A DNA stretch of 64,000 nucleotides from Aminobacter aganoensis (GTDB lineage: Bacteria; Pseudomonadota; Alphaproteobacteria; Rhizobiales; Rhizobiaceae). The notes beneath the pieces were generated by a model that was not told where the DNA came from, searched no databases, and worked only from the letters and a program-made list of their open reading frames with translations. Shown in pieces: positions 20,472-30,497 of this stretch (positions are counted from its first letter, which is position 1; the number at the start of each line of letters is the position of its first letter). The DNA is taken from the NCBI RefSeq assembly GCF_014206975.1, contig NZ_JACHOU010000001.1, forward strand, positions 62,001-126,000. The letters are read 5' to 3'. The position numbers and the translations under genes were made by a program.

Positions 20472-20750
20472 GTGACTCGTTCAGTCTGGAAAGGCCCGTT
20501 CATTGACGGCTATCTGCTCAAGAAGGCAGAGAAGGTTCGTGAAGGCGGTCGCAATGAGGTGATCAAGATGTGGAGCCGTCGCTCCACCGTCCTGCCGCAG
20601 TTCGTCGGCCTCACCTTCGGTGTCTACAACGGCCAGAAGCACGTCCCGGTCTCGGTCAACGAGGACATGGTCGGCCACAAGTTCGGTGAGTTCGCTCCCA
20701 CCAGGACCTACTACGGTCACGGCGCGGACAAGAAGGCAAAGAGGAAGTAA
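20472..20750 (+). CDS. rpsS: 30S ribosomal protein S19
   Basis: The product is 92 aa, starting with GTG (residues [16 protein letters not shown]). S19 forms the 30S head with S13 and contacts A-site tRNA. AGAGGTAACGCC precedes the GTG, and no in-frame ATG gives a full-length protein. It lies 15 bases after rplB. Confidence 0.98.
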   Translation: MTRSVWKGPFIDGYLLKKAEKVREGGRNEVIKMWSRRSTVLPQFVGLTFGVYNGQKHVPVSVNEDMVGHKFGEFAPTRTYYGHGADKKAKRK

Positions 20751-20751
20751 C

Positions 20752-21141
20752 ATGGGCAAGGCCAAAGCTCCGCGCAGGCTTGCTGACAACGAGGCACGTG
20801 CGGTCCTCCGCACGATCCGGGTCAGCCCGCAGAAGCTCAACCTCGTTGCCGCGCTGATCCGCGGCAAGAAGGTAGCGACCGCGCTTTCGGATCTGGAATT
20901 TTCGCGCAAGCGCATCGCCGGTACGGTCAAGAAGACCCTCGAATCGGCTATCGCCAACGCGGAAAACAATCACGACCTCGATGTCGACGCGCTGGTGGTG
21001 GCGGAAGCCTTTGTCGGCAAGTCGATCGTCATGAAGCGTTTCCACGCTCGTGGCCGCGGCCGCGCCAGCCGCATCGAGAAGCCGTTTTCGCACCTCACGA
21101 TCGTCGTTCGTGAAGTCGAAGAGAAAGGGGAGGCCGCATAA
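20752..21141 (+). CDS. rplV: 50S ribosomal protein L22
   Basis: The product is 129 aa, starting [21 protein letters not shown]22 has a beta-hairpin that lines the exit-tunnel constriction and is a macrolide-resistance locus in other species. The ATG follows the rpsS stop by one base, with AGAGGAAG inside the rpsS end. Its stop overlaps the rpsC start by one base. Confidence 0.98.
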   Translation: MGKAKAPRRLADNEARAVLRTIRVSPQKLNLVAALIRGKKVATALSDLEFSRKRIAGTVKKTLESAIANAENNHDLDVDALVVAEAFVGKSIVMKRFHARGRGRASRIEKPFSHLTIVVREVEEKGEAA

Positions 21142-21860
21142 TGGGCCAGAAAATCAATCCGATCGGTCTCCGCCTCGGCATCAACCGCACCTGGGACTCG
21201 CGGTGGTACGCAAACACCGGCGAATACGGCCAGCTGCTTCATGAAGACATCAAGATCCGCAAGTATCTTGAGGCCGAGCTGAAACAGGCCGCGATCTCCA
21301 AGGTCGTGATCGAGCGTCCGCACAAGAAGTGCCGCGTGACCATTCACGCCGCCCGTCCGGGCCTGATCATCGGCAAGAAGGGCGCCGACATCGAGAAGCT
21401 CCGCAAGAAGCTGACCGAGATGACGAAGTCCGAGACGCACCTCAACATCGTCGAGGTTCGCAAGCCCGAGACCGACGCGACCCTGGTCGCCCAGTCGATC
21501 GCTCAGCAGCTCGAGCGCCGTATCGCCTTCCGCCGCGCCATGAAGCGCGCCGTGCAGTCGGCCATGCGCCTCGGTGCCGAAGGCATCCGCATCAACTGCT
21601 CGGGCCGTCTCGGCGGCGCTGAAATCGCTCGTATGGAGTGGTACCGCGAAGGTCGCGTTCCGCTGCACACCCTGCGCGCCGACGTCGACTACGGCACGGC
21701 CGAAGCCCAGACCGCCTATGGCATCTGCGGCGTCAAGGTGTGGGTGTTCAAGGGCGAGATCCTCGAGCACGATCCGATGGCTTCCGAGCGTCGCGCAACC
21801 GAAGGCGATCATTCGCATGCTGGCGAGCGCCCTGAGCGCCGCCGTCGCGAAAACGCCTGA
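21141..21860 (+). CDS. rpsC: 30S ribosomal protein S3
   Basis: The product is 239 aa. A type II KH domain with the [11 protein letters not shown] loop is near residues 74-84. S3 lines the mRNA entry tunnel with S4 and S5 and contributes helicase activity. It has a basic Arg-rich tail. It overlaps rplV by one base. Confidence 0.99.
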   Translation: MGQKINPIGLRLGINRTWDSRWYANTGEYGQLLHEDIKIRKYLEAELKQAAISKVVIERPHKKCRVTIHAARPGLIIGKKGADIEKLRKKLTEMTKSETHLNIVEVRKPETDATLVAQSIAQQLERRIAFRRAMKRAVQSAMRLGAEGIRINCSGRLGGAEIARMEWYREGRVPLHTLRADVDYGTAEAQTAYGICGVKVWVFKGEILEHDPMASERRATEGDHSHAGERPERRRRENA

Positions 21861-21887
21861 CACGCATAGGAATTTGGAGTTAGAACG

Positions 21888-22301
21888 ATGCTGCAGCCAA
21901 AGCGCACAAAGTTCCGTAAGCAGTTCAAGGGCCGCATCCACGGTACCGCGAAGGGTGGCACCAACCTGGATTTCGGCGGCTTCGGACTGAAGGCGCTTGA
22001 GCCAAACCGCGTCACCGCGCGTGAGATCGAGGCGGCCCGCCGCGCGATCACCCGCGAAATGAAACGTCAGGGCCGCGTCTGGATCCGTATTTTCCCGGAC
22101 GTTCCCGTCACGTCGAAGCCGACCGAAGTCCGCATGGGTAAGGGCAAGGGCGCCGTCGACTACTGGGCATGCCGCATCAAGCCGGGCCGCGTGATGTTCG
22201 AGATCGATGGTGTTTCCGAGGAAGTTGCGCGTGAAGCGCTGCGTCTCGGCGCCGCCAAGCTCTCGGTCAGGACGCGTTTCGTTCAGCGCATCGCAGAATA
22301 A
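21888..22301 (+). CDS. rplP: 50S ribosomal protein L16
   Basis: The product is 137 aa, starting [17 protein letters not shown]16 binds near the A site and 5S rRNA. It is 27 bases after rpsC and 14 bases before rpmC, the conserved rplP-rpmC-rpsQ order. Confidence 0.99.
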   Translation: MLQPKRTKFRKQFKGRIHGTAKGGTNLDFGGFGLKALEPNRVTAREIEAARRAITREMKRQGRVWIRIFPDVPVTSKPTEVRMGKGKGAVDYWACRIKPGRVMFEIDGVSEEVAREALRLGAAKLSVRTRFVQRIAE

Positions 22302-22315
22302 GGAAGGGCTGAATC

Positions 22316-22516
22316 ATGAAAGCCTCGGACATCAGGACGAAGACCCAGGACCAGCTCACCGACGAGCTCGCCAGCCTCAAGAAGGAGCAGTTCAACCTGC
22401 GCTTCCAGAAGGCGACCGGTCAGCTGGAAAAGACGGCGCGCGTGAAACAGGTCCGTAAGGATATCGCGCGTATCAAGACCATCGCCGCCGAAAAGTCGGC
22501 CGGCAAGAAGGCTTAA
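22316..22516 (+). CDS. rpmC: 50S ribosomal protein L29
   Basis: The product is 66 aa, starting [18 protein letters not shown]. It is a small two-helix protein at the tunnel exit beside L23. Preceded by AAGGAAGGGCTGAATC. Confidence 0.99.
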   Translation: MKASDIRTKTQDQLTDELASLKKEQFNLRFQKATGQLEKTARVKQVRKDIARIKTIAAEKSAGKKA

Positions 22517-22527
22517 GGACGAAAACC

Positions 22528-22767
22528 ATGCCAAAGCGCATCCTGCAGGGTACGGTCGTCAGCGACAAGAACGAAAAGACGGTCGTCGTCAAGGTCGAGC
22601 GTCGCTTCACGCACCCGGTGATGAAGAAGACCGTGCGTATGTCGAAGAACTACAAGGCGCACGACGAAAACAACGCCCACAAGGTAGGCGACCAGGTCTC
22701 TATCCAGGAATCGAAGCCGATTTCCAAGGATAAGCGCTGGGTCGTCATTACCCCGGACCAGGCGTAA
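22528..22767 (+). CDS. rpsQ: 30S ribosomal protein S17
   Basis: The product is 79 aa with an OB fold. It starts [20 protein letters not shown], the family pattern. It is a primary 16S rRNA binder in the 30S body. The last gene of the S10 portion; 68 bases separate it from rplN. Confidence 0.99.
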   Translation: MPKRILQGTVVSDKNEKTVVVKVERRFTHPVMKKTVRMSKNYKAHDENNAHKVGDQVSIQESKPISKDKRWVVITPDQA

Positions 22768-22835
22768 CAACGAATTTTGGACAAGCCGGGGAGGGCGGTA
22801 GCCCGTCCCGTTAGAAAAGAAGAAGGCGGCCAGTC

Positions 22836-23204
22836 ATGATTCAGATGCAAACAAACCTCGACGTCGCGGACAATTCCGGCGCTCGTCGTGTCATGTGCAT
22901 CAAGGTGCTGGGCGGCTCGAAGCGGAAGTACGCCTCCGTTGGCGACATCATCGTGGTGTCGATCAAGGAAGCCATTCCGCGCGGCCGCGTTAAGAAGGGT
23001 GACGTGATGAAGGCGGTCGTGGTTCGCACGGCCAAGGACATCCGTCGTCCGGACGGCAGCGTGATCCGTTTCGACAAGAACGCGGCCGTTCTTGTCGACA
23101 ACAAGAAAGAACCGATCGGCACGCGTATCTTCGGGCCGGTTCCGCGCGAACTCCGCGCCAAGAACCACATGAAGATCATCTCGCTCGCGCCCGAAGTGCT
23201 GTAA
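22836..23204 (+). CDS. rplN: 50S ribosomal protein L14
   Basis: The product is 122 aa, starting [21 protein letters not shown]14 lies at the subunit interface and forms bridges with 16S rRNA; it is also the docking site of the silencing factor RsfS. First gene of the spc portion. Confidence 0.99.
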   Translation: MIQMQTNLDVADNSGARRVMCIKVLGGSKRKYASVGDIIVVSIKEAIPRGRVKKGDVMKAVVVRTAKDIRRPDGSVIRFDKNAAVLVDNKKEPIGTRIFGPVPRELRAKNHMKIISLAPEVL

Positions 23205-23216
23205 GGAGCCGGAACA

Positions 23217-23531
23217 ATGCAGAAGATCCGTAAAGGCGACAAGGTTGTCGTTCTGGCCGGCAAGGACAAGGGCCGCACCGGCGAGGTGCTGTCTGTCCAG
23301 CCGAAGGAAGACAAGGCCATTGTCCGCGGCGTGAACATGATCCGCCGCCACCAGAAGCAGTCCCAGACCCAAGAGGGCGGGATCATCACCAAGGAAGCGC
23401 CGATCCACCTGTCGAACCTCGCGCTCACCGACCCCAAGGACGGCAAGCCGACCCGCGTCGGTTTCCAGGTCCAGAAGGACGGCACGAAGGTGCGCGTCGC
23501 CAAGCGCTCGGGAGAAGTCATCAATGGCTAA
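23217..23531 (+). CDS. rplX: 50S ribosomal protein L24
   Basis: The product is 104 aa. The N-terminal KOW motif is visible ([20 protein letters not shown]). L24 is an early 50S assembly initiator. It overlaps the rplE start by 8 bases. Confidence 0.99.
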   Translation: MQKIRKGDKVVVLAGKDKGRTGEVLSVQPKEDKAIVRGVNMIRRHQKQSQTQEGGIITKEAPIHLSNLALTDPKDGKPTRVGFQVQKDGTKVRVAKRSGEVING

Positions 23532-24081
23532 CGCAACCAACGAGCCACGCCTGAAGACGGTCTACAAAGAGACTATCCGTTCGGCGATGCAGGAACAGTT
23601 CAAGTACGACAACGTCATGCAGATCCCGCGCATCGACAAGATCGTGCTCAACATGGGTGTCGGCGAAGCGACCGCGGATTCGAAGAAGCCGACCGTTGCC
23701 GCCGAGGACCTGGCGATGATCGCCGGCCAGAAGCCGGTTGTGACCCGCGCCCGCAAGTCGATCGCCGGCTTCAAGGTGCGTGAGCAGATGCCGATCGGCG
23801 CCAAGGTCACGCTCCGCCAGGAGCGCATGTACGAGTTCCTTGACCGCCTCGTGAACATCGCTCTCCCGCGCGTTCGCGACTTCCGCGGCCTGAACCCGAA
23901 AAGCTTTGACGGCCGTGGCAATTACGCTATGGGCATCAAGGAACACATCGTGTTCCCCGAGATCAATTACGACAAGGTCGATCAGATCTGGGGTATGGAC
24001 ATCATCGTTTGCACGACCGCCAAGACGGACGACGAAGCCCGGGCACTGCTCAAGGCTTTCAACTTCCCCTTCCGGCAGTAA
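23524..24081 (+). CDS. rplE: 50S ribosomal protein L5
   Basis: The product is 185 aa, with the conserved MGVGEA and [21 protein letters not shown] blocks. L5 binds 5S rRNA and contacts P-site tRNA. Its start lies inside the end of rplX, so translation is coupled. Confidence 0.99.
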   Translation: MANATNEPRLKTVYKETIRSAMQEQFKYDNVMQIPRIDKIVLNMGVGEATADSKKPTVAAEDLAMIAGQKPVVTRARKSIAGFKVREQMPIGAKVTLRQERMYEFLDRLVNIALPRVRDFRGLNPKSFDGRGNYAMGIKEHIVFPEINYDKVDQIWGMDIIVCTTAKTDDEARALLKAFNFPFRQ

Positions 24082-24108
24082 CGGCAGCGAGCAAAGGAAA
24101 AATCTGAA

Positions 24109-24414
24109 ATGGCAAAGACCAGCTCAGTCGAGAAGAACAACCGGCGCCGCAAGCTTGTGGACCAGTACGCTGCCAAGCGTAAGGCCCTCAAGGACGTCAT
24201 CATGGATCAGTCCAAGCCGATCGAGGAACGCTTCCGCGCGCAGCTCAAGCTCGCCGCGCTGCCGCGCAACTCGGCCAAGATCCGTATCCGCAATCGCTGC
24301 GAAGTCACCGGTCGTCCCCGTGCCTACTATCGCAAGCTTAAGATGTCGCGTATCGCGCTTCGTGATCTGGGCTCGACGGGAGCAATCCCGGGCCTGGTCA
24401 AGTCGAGCTGGTAA
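24109..24414 (+). CDS. rpsN: 30S ribosomal protein S14, zinc-free form
   Basis: The product is 101 aa, the long form of S14. It contains only one cysteine (in [11 protein letters not shown]), so the CxxC zinc site of the short form is absent and this is the zinc-independent type. S14 completes assembly of the 30S head. Confidence 0.99.
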   Translation: MAKTSSVEKNNRRRKLVDQYAAKRKALKDVIMDQSKPIEERFRAQLKLAALPRNSAKIRIRNRCEVTGRPRAYYRKLKMSRIALRDLGSTGAIPGLVKSSW

Positions 24415-24426
24415 GGAGCATTTGAC

Positions 24427-24825
24427 ATGTCTTTGAGTGATCCTCTCGGCGATATGCTGACCCGCATCCGCAATGCCTATGGCCGCAAGAAGTCGACGGT
24501 GTCGACGCCTGCGTCCAGGCTGCGCGCCCGTGTTCTCGACGTGCTGAAGTCGGAAGGCTACATCCGCGACTACAGCCAGACCGATTTCGAAAACGGCAAG
24601 TCCGAGATCGAAATCGAGTTGAAGTACTTCGACGGCCAGCCGGTGATCCGCGAAATCGCGCGTGTCTCCAAGCCGGGCCGCCGTGTCTACGTCTCGTCCA
24701 AGTCGATTCCGCCGGTCGCCAACGGCCTGGGCATCTCGATCCTTTCGACCCCGAAGGGCGTGATGGCCGACCACGAAGCGCGCGAACAGAACGTCGGCGG
24801 GGAAATCCTCTGCCAGATCTTCTGA
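24427..24825 (+). CDS. rpsH: 30S ribosomal protein S8
   Basis: The product is 132 aa, starting [18 protein letters not shown]8 is a primary 16S rRNA binder; in E. coli it represses the spc operon at rplE. The C-terminal [20 protein letters not shown] segment is the conserved RNA-binding part. Confidence 0.99.
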   Translation: MSLSDPLGDMLTRIRNAYGRKKSTVSTPASRLRARVLDVLKSEGYIRDYSQTDFENGKSEIEIELKYFDGQPVIREIARVSKPGRRVYVSSKSIPPVANGLGISILSTPKGVMADHEAREQNVGGEILCQIF

Positions 24826-24863
24826 TCTGCGTAGGCTGAAACAAGAAAGGCGAGGACAAGACA

Positions 24864-25397
24864 ATGTCTCGTATTGGCAAGAAACCCGTTCAGCTTCCGC
24901 AGGGCGTATCCGCGACCGTCAACGGCCAGACCGTGACGGCGAAGGGCCCCAAGGGCGAGCTGAAGTTCGTGGTCAACGACGAAGTTCTGGTCAAGATGGA
25001 AGAAGGCGAGATCGCCGTTCAGCCGCGCGACCAGTCCAAGGACGCCCGCTCCAAGTGGGGCATGTCGCGGACCCAGATCGTCAACATCCTGACCGGTGTG
25101 AAGGACGGCTTCGAAAAGAGGCTTGAGATCACCGGCGTCGGCTATCGTGCCGCGCTCCAGGGAAAGAACCTGCAGCTGGCCCTTGGCTTCAGCCATGACG
25201 TCGTTTATCAGACGCCGGAAGGCATCACCATTTCGGTGCCGAAGCCTACTGAGATCGTCGTGACCGGTATCGACAAGCAGCAGGTTGGCCAGGTCGCCGC
25301 CGAGATCCGCGAATACCGCGGTCCGGAGCCCTACAAGGGCAAGGGCGTCCGCTATGCAGGCGAGAAGATCGTCCGCAAAGAAGGCAAGAAGAAGTAA
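24864..25397 (+). CDS. rplF: 50S ribosomal protein L6
   Basis: The product is 177 aa, the same length as E. coli L6, with two tandem L6 folds and the C-terminal [15 protein letters not shown] signature. It lies near the factor-binding site and sarcin-ricin loop. It is separated from rplR by 87 bases. Confidence 0.99.
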   Translation: MSRIGKKPVQLPQGVSATVNGQTVTAKGPKGELKFVVNDEVLVKMEEGEIAVQPRDQSKDARSKWGMSRTQIVNILTGVKDGFEKRLEITGVGYRAALQGKNLQLALGFSHDVVYQTPEGITISVPKPTEIVVTGIDKQQVGQVAAEIREYRGPEPYKGKGVRYAGEKIVRKEGKKK

Positions 25398-25484
25398 TAA
25401 CAACGCCGCGGTGCGCGGTCGCGGGAAGCATTTCGGCTTACCGCAGATGGCCGCGCCCGTTTCAGAAGGCAAGGAACCAGTACT

Positions 25485-25844
25485 ATGGCTTCGAAAGAAA
25501 CCACTCTGCGTCGTTCGGCGCGCATCCGCCGCCAGATCAAGAAGGTCGCCAACGGCCGTCCGCGCCTGTCGGTTCACCGCACGTCGAAGAACATCTACGT
25601 CCAGGTCATCGACGATGCCAATGGCCGTACGCTCGCTGCCGCTTCGACCCTCGAGAAGGATCTCAAGGGCTCGCTGAAGACCGGCGCCGACACGGCCGCC
25701 GCGACTGCGGTCGGCAAGCTGATCGCCGAGCGCGCCTCGAAGGCTGGCGTCAAGGACGTCGTTTTCGACCGTGGCGCCTACATCTATCACGGCCGCATCA
25801 AGGCGCTTGCCGAAGCTGCCCGCGAAGGTGGCCTGAACTTCTGA
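25485..25844 (+). CDS. rplR: 50S ribosomal protein L18
   Basis: The product is 119 aa with a basic N-terminus ([12 protein letters not shown]). L18 binds 5S rRNA together with L5. It is preceded by AAGGCAAGGAACCAGTACT. A terminator-like hairpin lies between this gene and rpsE. Confidence 0.99.
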   Translation: MASKETTLRRSARIRRQIKKVANGRPRLSVHRTSKNIYVQVIDDANGRTLAAASTLEKDLKGSLKTGADTAAATAVGKLIAERASKAGVKDVVFDRGAYIYHGRIKALAEAAREGGLNF

Positions 25845-25898
25845 TACAGGTACCGGCGTAGCGCGTGGCGCTGCGCCGCATCACTGACCAGTTGAAAT

Positions 25899-25935
25899 AA
25901 ATCCGGCGACGCTATAGACGCCGGATTTGGTTTTT
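25899..25935 (+). terminator. terminator-like hairpin between rplR and rpsE
   Basis: A perfect 10-bp stem AAATCCGGCG (25899-25908) / CGCCGGATTT (25919-25928) is followed by GGTTTTT. A second stem just upstream pairs GGCGTAGC with GCTGCGCC (25855-25877, one G-T pair). The rpsE start at 25973 is beyond both. It has the form of a rho-independent terminator inside the spc operon, so partial read-through or attenuation is inferred. Confidence 0.65.
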
Positions 25936-25972
25936 AACCCCCGTGCTTCCGGAAAAAAACAAGGATAGGAAT

Positions 25973-26542
25973 ATGGCACAAGAACGTAGGGAAGGCGGTC
26001 GCGAGCGTAGCCGTGACCGTGAAGAGCGCGACAGCGAATTCGTCGACAAGCTCGTACACATCAACCGCGTTGCCAAGGTCGTCAAGGGCGGCCGGCGTTT
26101 CGGTTTTGCAGCACTCGTCGTCGTCGGCGACCAGAAGGGCCGCGTCGGCTTTGGTCACGGCAAGGCGCGCGAAGTGCCGGAAGCGATCCGCAAGGCAACC
26201 GAATCGGCCAAGCGCGACATGATCTTCGTGCCGCTCCGCTCGGGCCGCACGCTGCACCACGACGTTGAAGGTCGTTGGGGCGCTGGTCGTGTCCTGCTCC
26301 GCTCTGCCAAGCAGGGTACCGGTATCATCGCAGGCGGCCCGATGCGCGCTGTCTTCGAGACGCTCGGCATGCACGACGTCGTCGCCAAGTCGATGGGTTC
26401 GTCGAACCCCTACAACATGGTTCGTGCGACCTTCGATGCGCTGAAGAACCAGATGCATCCGAAGGATGTGGCTGCACAGCGCGGCATCAAGTACTCGACG
26501 CTTCAGGCCCGCCGCGGCACCGCCGTTGCGGCTGAAGAATAG
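25973..26542 (+). CDS. rpsE: 30S ribosomal protein S5
   Basis: The product is 189 aa, starting [18 protein letters not shown]. An S5 double-stranded-RNA-binding domain precedes the C-terminal S5 fold; the loop [18 protein letters not shown], site of spectinomycin-resistance changes elsewhere, is wild type in form. The ATG at 25973 has AAGGATAGG upstream; an open frame from 25943 would start inside the spacer. Confidence 0.98.
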   Translation: MAQERREGGRERSRDREERDSEFVDKLVHINRVAKVVKGGRRFGFAALVVVGDQKGRVGFGHGKAREVPEAIRKATESAKRDMIFVPLRSGRTLHHDVEGRWGAGRVLLRSAKQGTGIIAGGPMRAVFETLGMHDVVAKSMGSSNPYNMVRATFDALKNQMHPKDVAAQRGIKYSTLQARRGTAVAAEE

Positions 26543-26570
26543 TCGCTCGAGCTGACCAGGGACAATGACC

Positions 26571-26768
26571 ATGGCCAAGAAAGCAACCAAGACCGTCACC
26601 GTCGAGCAGATCGGTAGCCCGATCCGCCGGCCGAAGGAGCAGCGTGCCACGCTGATCGGCCTCGGCCTCAACAAGATGCATCGCAAGAGCACCCTGGAGG
26701 ATACTCCTTCGGTGCGCGGCATGATCGCAGCTGTCCAGCACCTCGTCCGCGTCGTGGACGAGGCGTAG
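26571..26768 (+). CDS. rpmD: 50S ribosomal protein L30
   Basis: The product is 65 aa from the ATG at 26571 ([18 protein letters not shown]). An ATG six bases earlier is only 2 bases from AGGGA, while 26571 is 8 bases from it and so preferred. L30 is a small 50S protein near the 5S rRNA region. Followed by rplO. Confidence 0.97.
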   Translation: MAKKATKTVTVEQIGSPIRRPKEQRATLIGLGLNKMHRKSTLEDTPSVRGMIAAVQHLVRVVDEA

Positions 26769-26789
26769 GCCGATCGCAGGAGATAGAAC

Positions 26790-27263
26790 ATGAAACTCAA
26801 CGATCTGCGTGACAACACCGGCGCGACGCACTCCAAGAAGCGCCTTGGCCGTGGCATCGGCTCCGGCTCCGGCAAGACCGGCGGCCGCGGTGTCAAGGGT
26901 CAGAAGGCCCGTTCGGGCGTCGCGATCAACGGCTTCGAGGGTGGCCAGATGCCGCTCTATCGTCGCCTGCCGAAGCGCGGCTTCACCAACATCTTCGCCA
27001 AGAGCTTCGTCACCGTTTCGCTGGCCCGTATCCAGGCCGCGATCGACGCCAAGAAGCTCGATGCCAAGGAGACTGTGACGGCGGAGGTCCTCGTCAAGGC
27101 CGGCGTGATTCGCCGCGTCAAGGACGGCGTCCGCATCCTCAGCGACGGTGAACTCAAGGCCAAGGTGGCCTTTGACGTTGCCGGCGCTTCCAAGCCGGCG
27201 ATCGAGAAGATCGAAAAGGCCGGAGGATCGGTGAAGCTGCCGGAAGTGGCAGCAGCCGAGTAA
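26790..27263 (+). CDS. rplO: 50S ribosomal protein L15
   Basis: The product is 157 aa with the Gly-rich basic N-terminus [20 protein letters not shown] and an Ala-rich C-terminal domain. It is a late 50S assembly protein. Followed by a perfect hairpin and then secY. Confidence 0.99.
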   Translation: MKLNDLRDNTGATHSKKRLGRGIGSGSGKTGGRGVKGQKARSGVAINGFEGGQMPLYRRLPKRGFTNIFAKSFVTVSLARIQAAIDAKKLDAKETVTAEVLVKAGVIRRVKDGVRILSDGELKAKVAFDVAGASKPAIEKIEKAGGSVKLPEVAAAE

Positions 27264-27278
27264 AAGGCTTTGCAAAGT

Positions 27279-27304
27279 AAGCGGCGGTAGAGATACCGCC
27301 GCTT
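27279..27304 (+). terminator. strong hairpin between rplO and secY
   Basis: A perfect 11-bp stem AAGCGGCGGTA/TACCGCCGCTT closes a GAGA tetraloop. The following TTGCATGTTTG is only weakly T-rich. It could attenuate, or mark an RNA end between ribosomal genes and secY, whose product is needed in lower amounts. Confidence 0.5.
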
Positions 27305-27397
27305 GCATGTTTGCCGTCCGGAGCCTATCTCGTGGCTTCGGTGACACGCGCCGCGCCCATCTGCGGCATTGCGGCGTGACCAAGCGGAGTACCCTGA

Positions 27398-28738
27398 ATG
27401 GCATCGGCTGCTGAACAACTGGCATCCAATCTGAATTTCGCAGCCTTCGCCAAGGCCGAAGATCTCAAGAAACGAATTTGGTTCACCCTCGGCGCGCTGC
27501 TGGTTTACCGCCTCGGTACCTATATTCCGCTGCCCGGCATCAACCCCGATGCATTCGCGCAGGCTTTCACCCAGCAGAGCCGCGGCGTTCTCGGTATTTT
27601 CAACATGTTTGCCGGTGGTGCAGTCGAGCGCATGGCGCTGTTTGCACTTGGCATCATGCCCTACATCTCCGCCTCCATCATCATGCAGCTCATGACGTCG
27701 GTCATTCCGTCGCTCGAAGCGCTGAAGAAGGAAGGCGAGCAGGGCCGTAAGGTCATCAACCAGTACACCCGCTATGGCACCGTGCTCCTGGCGCTCGTTC
27801 AGGCCTACGGCATTTCGGTCGGGCTGGAGAGCGGCAACGGCATCGTCACGGATCCGGGCATGTTCTTCCGCGCCTCGACAGTCATCACGCTCGTCGGCGG
27901 CACGATGTTCCTGATGTGGCTCGGCGAGCAGATCACCGCGCGCGGCATCGGCAACGGCATTTCGCTCATCATCTTCGCCGGCATCGTCGCCGGTCTGCCC
28001 AGCGCCATCAGCGGCACGCTGGAACTCGGCCGCACTGGTGCGCTTTCCACGGGTCTGATTCTCGCGATCATCGTGCTGGCGATCGTCGTCATCGCCCTGA
28101 TCGTGTTCTTCGAGCGTGCCCAGCGCCGCCTTCTGATCCAGTATCCGAAGCGTCAGGTCGGCAACCGCATGTTCCAGGGCGATACGTCGCACCTGCCGCT
28201 GAAGCTCAACACCGCCGGCGTCATTCCTCCGATCTTCGCGTCGTCGCTGCTGCTCCTGCCGGCGACCGTCGCGGGCTTCTCGAACACCGCCACGCTGCCA
28301 GGCTGGGTGAGCACGATCATGGCCGCGCTTGGCCACGGCCAGCCGCTCTACATGGCGCTCTACGCGGCGATGATCATCTTCTTCGCCTTCTTCTACACGG
28401 CTATCGTCTTCAATCCGAAGGACACTGCCGATCAGCTGAAGAAGCATTCGGGCTTCATTCCCGGCTATCGCCCCGGCGAGCGCACCGCGGAATACATCGA
28501 TTACGTGCTGACCCGCGTCACGGTCATCGGTGCAGCCTATCTCGTCGCTATCTGCTTGCTGCCGGAGTTCCTGATCTCGGCGACGGGCGTTCCATTCTAC
28601 CTTGGTGGTACTTCGCTTCTGATCGTGGTCAATGTAACCCTTGATACGGTGGCGCAGATTCAGGGTCACCTGATCGCCCATCAATATGAAGGGCTGATCA
28701 AGAAGTCGAAGCTCCGTGGAGGTAAGAGGGGAAGATGA
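27398..28738 (+). CDS. secY: protein translocase subunit SecY
   Basis: The product is 446 aa with ten hydrophobic segments. Conserved parts include [15 protein letters not shown] (TM2) and the cytoplasmic [20 protein letters not shown] loop that contacts SecA and the ribosome. It forms the inner-membrane protein channel with SecE and SecG. The stop overlaps the adk start (ATGA). Confidence 0.99.
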   Translation: MASAAEQLASNLNFAAFAKAEDLKKRIWFTLGALLVYRLGTYIPLPGINPDAFAQAFTQQSRGVLGIFNMFAGGAVERMALFALGIMPYISASIIMQLMTSVIPSLEALKKEGEQGRKVINQYTRYGTVLLALVQAYGISVGLESGNGIVTDPGMFFRASTVITLVGGTMFLMWLGEQITARGIGNGISLIIFAGIVAGLPSAISGTLELGRTGALSTGLILAIIVLAIVVIALIVFFERAQRRLLIQYPKRQVGNRMFQGDTSHLPLKLNTAGVIPPIFASSLLLLPATVAGFSNTATLPGWVSTIMAALGHGQPLYMALYAAMIIFFAFFYTAIVFNPKDTADQLKKHSGFIPGYRPGERTAEYIDYVLTRVTVIGAAYLVAICLLPEFLISATGVPFYLGGTSLLIVVNVTLDTVAQIQGHLIAHQYEGLIKKSKLRGGKRGR

Positions 28739-29325
28739 GGCTGATATTGCTTGGACCGCCGGGAGCGGGCAAGGGGACGCAAGCTCAGAGGCTGGTCGAG
28801 AAGCACGGCATTCCTCAACTGTCCACCGGCGACATGCTGCGTGCAGCGGTCAAGGCGGAAACGGAAGTCGGCAAGCGCGCCAAGGCCGTGATGGACGCCG
28901 GCGAACTGGTCTCCGACGAGATCGTCAACGCCATCGTCGCCGAACGTATTGATCAGGACGACTGCGCCGGAGGGTTCATCCTCGACGGTTATCCGCGGAC
29001 GCTGGCACAGGCCGATGCCGTTGCCGACATGCTCGCCGAGCGTGGCATGCACCTCGATACGGTGATCGAGCTCGTCGTCGACGACAAGGCGCTTGTCGGC
29101 CGCATCCTGAAGCGCGCCGAGGAAGCCAAGGCGGCTGGCCAGCCGGTGCGCAAGGACGACAATGCCGAGATCTTCGACGAGCGGCTTCGCGAGTACTACA
29201 AGAAGACCGCTCCGCTGATCGGCTATTACTACGCCAACGATCTGCTTCAGCAGGTCGACGGCATGGCGCCGATGGACGAAGTGACGGCACAGATCGAAGC
29301 GGTTCTGGCGACTGTCGCCAGCTAA
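28735..29325 (+). CDS. adk: adenylate kinase, short-LID form
   Basis: The product is 196 aa. The P-loop [10 protein letters not shown] is at residues 7-16, and the AMP-binding STGDMLR follows. The LID region ([20 protein letters not shown]) is short and lacks the roughly 30-residue domain and any zinc cysteines, hence a short-type enzyme shorter than the 214-aa E. coli Adk. It interconverts ATP+AMP and 2 ADP. It is coupled to secY by a 4-base overlap. Confidence 0.98.
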   Translation: MRLILLGPPGAGKGTQAQRLVEKHGIPQLSTGDMLRAAVKAETEVGKRAKAVMDAGELVSDEIVNAIVAERIDQDDCAGGFILDGYPRTLAQADAVADMLAERGMHLDTVIELVVDDKALVGRILKRAEEAKAAGQPVRKDDNAEIFDERLREYYKKTAPLIGYYYANDLLQQVDGMAPMDEVTAQIEAVLATVAS

Positions 29326-29340
29326 TCGCTGCACGCGGAC

Positions 29341-29369
29341 TTGACGGACGGGCCGATCCGGAGTATGGC
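29341..29369 (+). promoter_or_regulatory. promoter candidate for rpsM-rpsK-rpoA-rplQ
   Basis: TTGACG (29341-29346), a 17-base spacer and TATGGC (29364-29369) lie in the 188-base adk-rpsM gap. The -35 context CTTGACGG is the same as before rpsL. A GACGGGCC/GGCCCGTC inverted repeat (29347-29377) overlaps the spacer and -10. Confidence 0.55.
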
Positions 29370-29513
29370 GGCCCGTCTTCCATTCAGGCATGATGATGTT
29401 TGCCCGTAAGGGCGCAAGGTCATATTGAAACGGAAAACCCGCAAGGGCCGGCCTCCACCGGACGCGGGGCAACTTGAAGCGCCGGCATGGTCCGGCCCAA
29501 ATGGAGTGAAAAG

Positions 29514-29882
29514 ATGGCTCGTATAGCCGGCGTTAATATTCCGACCAACAAGCGCGTTGTGATCGCGCTTCAGTACATTCACGGCATTGGCAAGAAGTTC
29601 GCCCAGGAGATCGTCGAGAAGGTCGGCATCCCGGCTGAGCGCCGCGTCAACCAGCTGACCGACGCCGAAGTGCTGTCGATCCGCGAAACGATCGACCGCG
29701 ACTACCAGGTCGAAGGCGATCTGCGCCGCGAAGTTTCGATCAACATCAAGCGTCTGATGGATCTCGGCTGCTACCGCGGCCTGCGCCATCGTCGTTCGCT
29801 GCCGGTCCGCGGTCAGCGCACGCACACCAATGCCCGCACCCGCAAGGGTCCTGCCAAGGCAATCGCCGGCAAGAAGAAGTAA
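29514..29882 (+). CDS. rpsM: 30S ribosomal protein S13
   Basis: The product is 122 aa, starting [15 protein letters not shown]. It has the conserved [20 protein letters not shown] block and a Lys-rich tail that reaches the P-site tRNA. The ATG at 29514 has GGAG seven bases upstream, and it matches the family start better than an ATG at 29487. Confidence 0.99.
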   Translation: MARIAGVNIPTNKRVVIALQYIHGIGKKFAQEIVEKVGIPAERRVNQLTDAEVLSIRETIDRDYQVEGDLRREVSINIKRLMDLGCYRGLRHRRSLPVRGQRTHTNARTRKGPAKAIAGKKK

Positions 29883-29890
29883 TTTCGTTC

Positions 29891-29925
29891 CCGGCGGGTT
29901 TCGGCCCGCCGGTTTCGCCTTTTTT
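29891..29925 (+). terminator. terminator-like hairpin between rpsM and rpsK
   Basis: The stem CCGGCGGG (29891-29898) / CCCGCCGG (29905-29912) is followed by TTTCGCCTTTTTT. Its downstream arm CCCGCC can instead pair with GGCGGG at 29927-29932, giving two mutually exclusive folds as in an attenuator. It lies 8 bases after rpsM. Confidence 0.6.
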
Positions 29926-30012
29926 GGGCGGGTGTTCGGCCTGACACTTTAAATGCAGGCTGGTGTAGCCGCTGGTATTACGGCGGTGAAGAGATCAACT
30001 GAAAGGACTACC

Positions 30013-30402
30013 ATGGCTAAGGAAGCCGCTCGCGTTCGCCGTCGCGAACGCAAGAACATCTCGTCGGGCGTTGCCCACGTGAATTCGACCTTCAACAACA
30101 CCATGATCACCATCTCCGATGCACAGGGCAACACGATTGCCTGGTCGTCGGCTGGTGCCCAGGGCTTCAAGGGCTCGCGCAAGTCGACCCCGTTCGCTGC
30201 CCAGATGGCTGCTGAAGATTGCGCCAAGAAGGCCCAGGAACACGGCATGCGCATGCTCGAGGTCGAGGTCTGCGGTCCGGGTTCGGGTCGTGAATCGGCT
30301 CTGCGTGCGCTCCAGGCTGCGGGTTTCACCATCACATCGATCCGCGATGTGACGCCGATCCCGCACAATGGCTGCCGCCCGCGCAAGAAGCGCCGCGTCT
30401 AA
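30013..30402 (+). CDS. rpsK: 30S ribosomal protein S11
   Basis: The product is 129 aa, starting [16 protein letters not shown]. The conserved VHSTF-like block appears as [13 protein letters not shown], and the tail ends [14 protein letters not shown]11 lies on the 30S platform near the Shine-Dalgarno helix. GAAAGGACTACC precedes the ATG. Confidence 0.99.
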   Translation: MAKEAARVRRRERKNISSGVAHVNSTFNNTMITISDAQGNTIAWSSAGAQGFKGSRKSTPFAAQMAAEDCAKKAQEHGMRMLEVEVCGPGSGRESALRALQAAGFTITSIRDVTPIPHNGCRPRKKRRV

Positions 30403-30497
30403 TATTTCACTCCGCGCGAGCGCCTTGTGCGCTCGTTTGCGGTTTCCAGGTCGCCCGTCACGATTGGATGGTGGCGGGGCTACGGAAGGAAGCGAAT

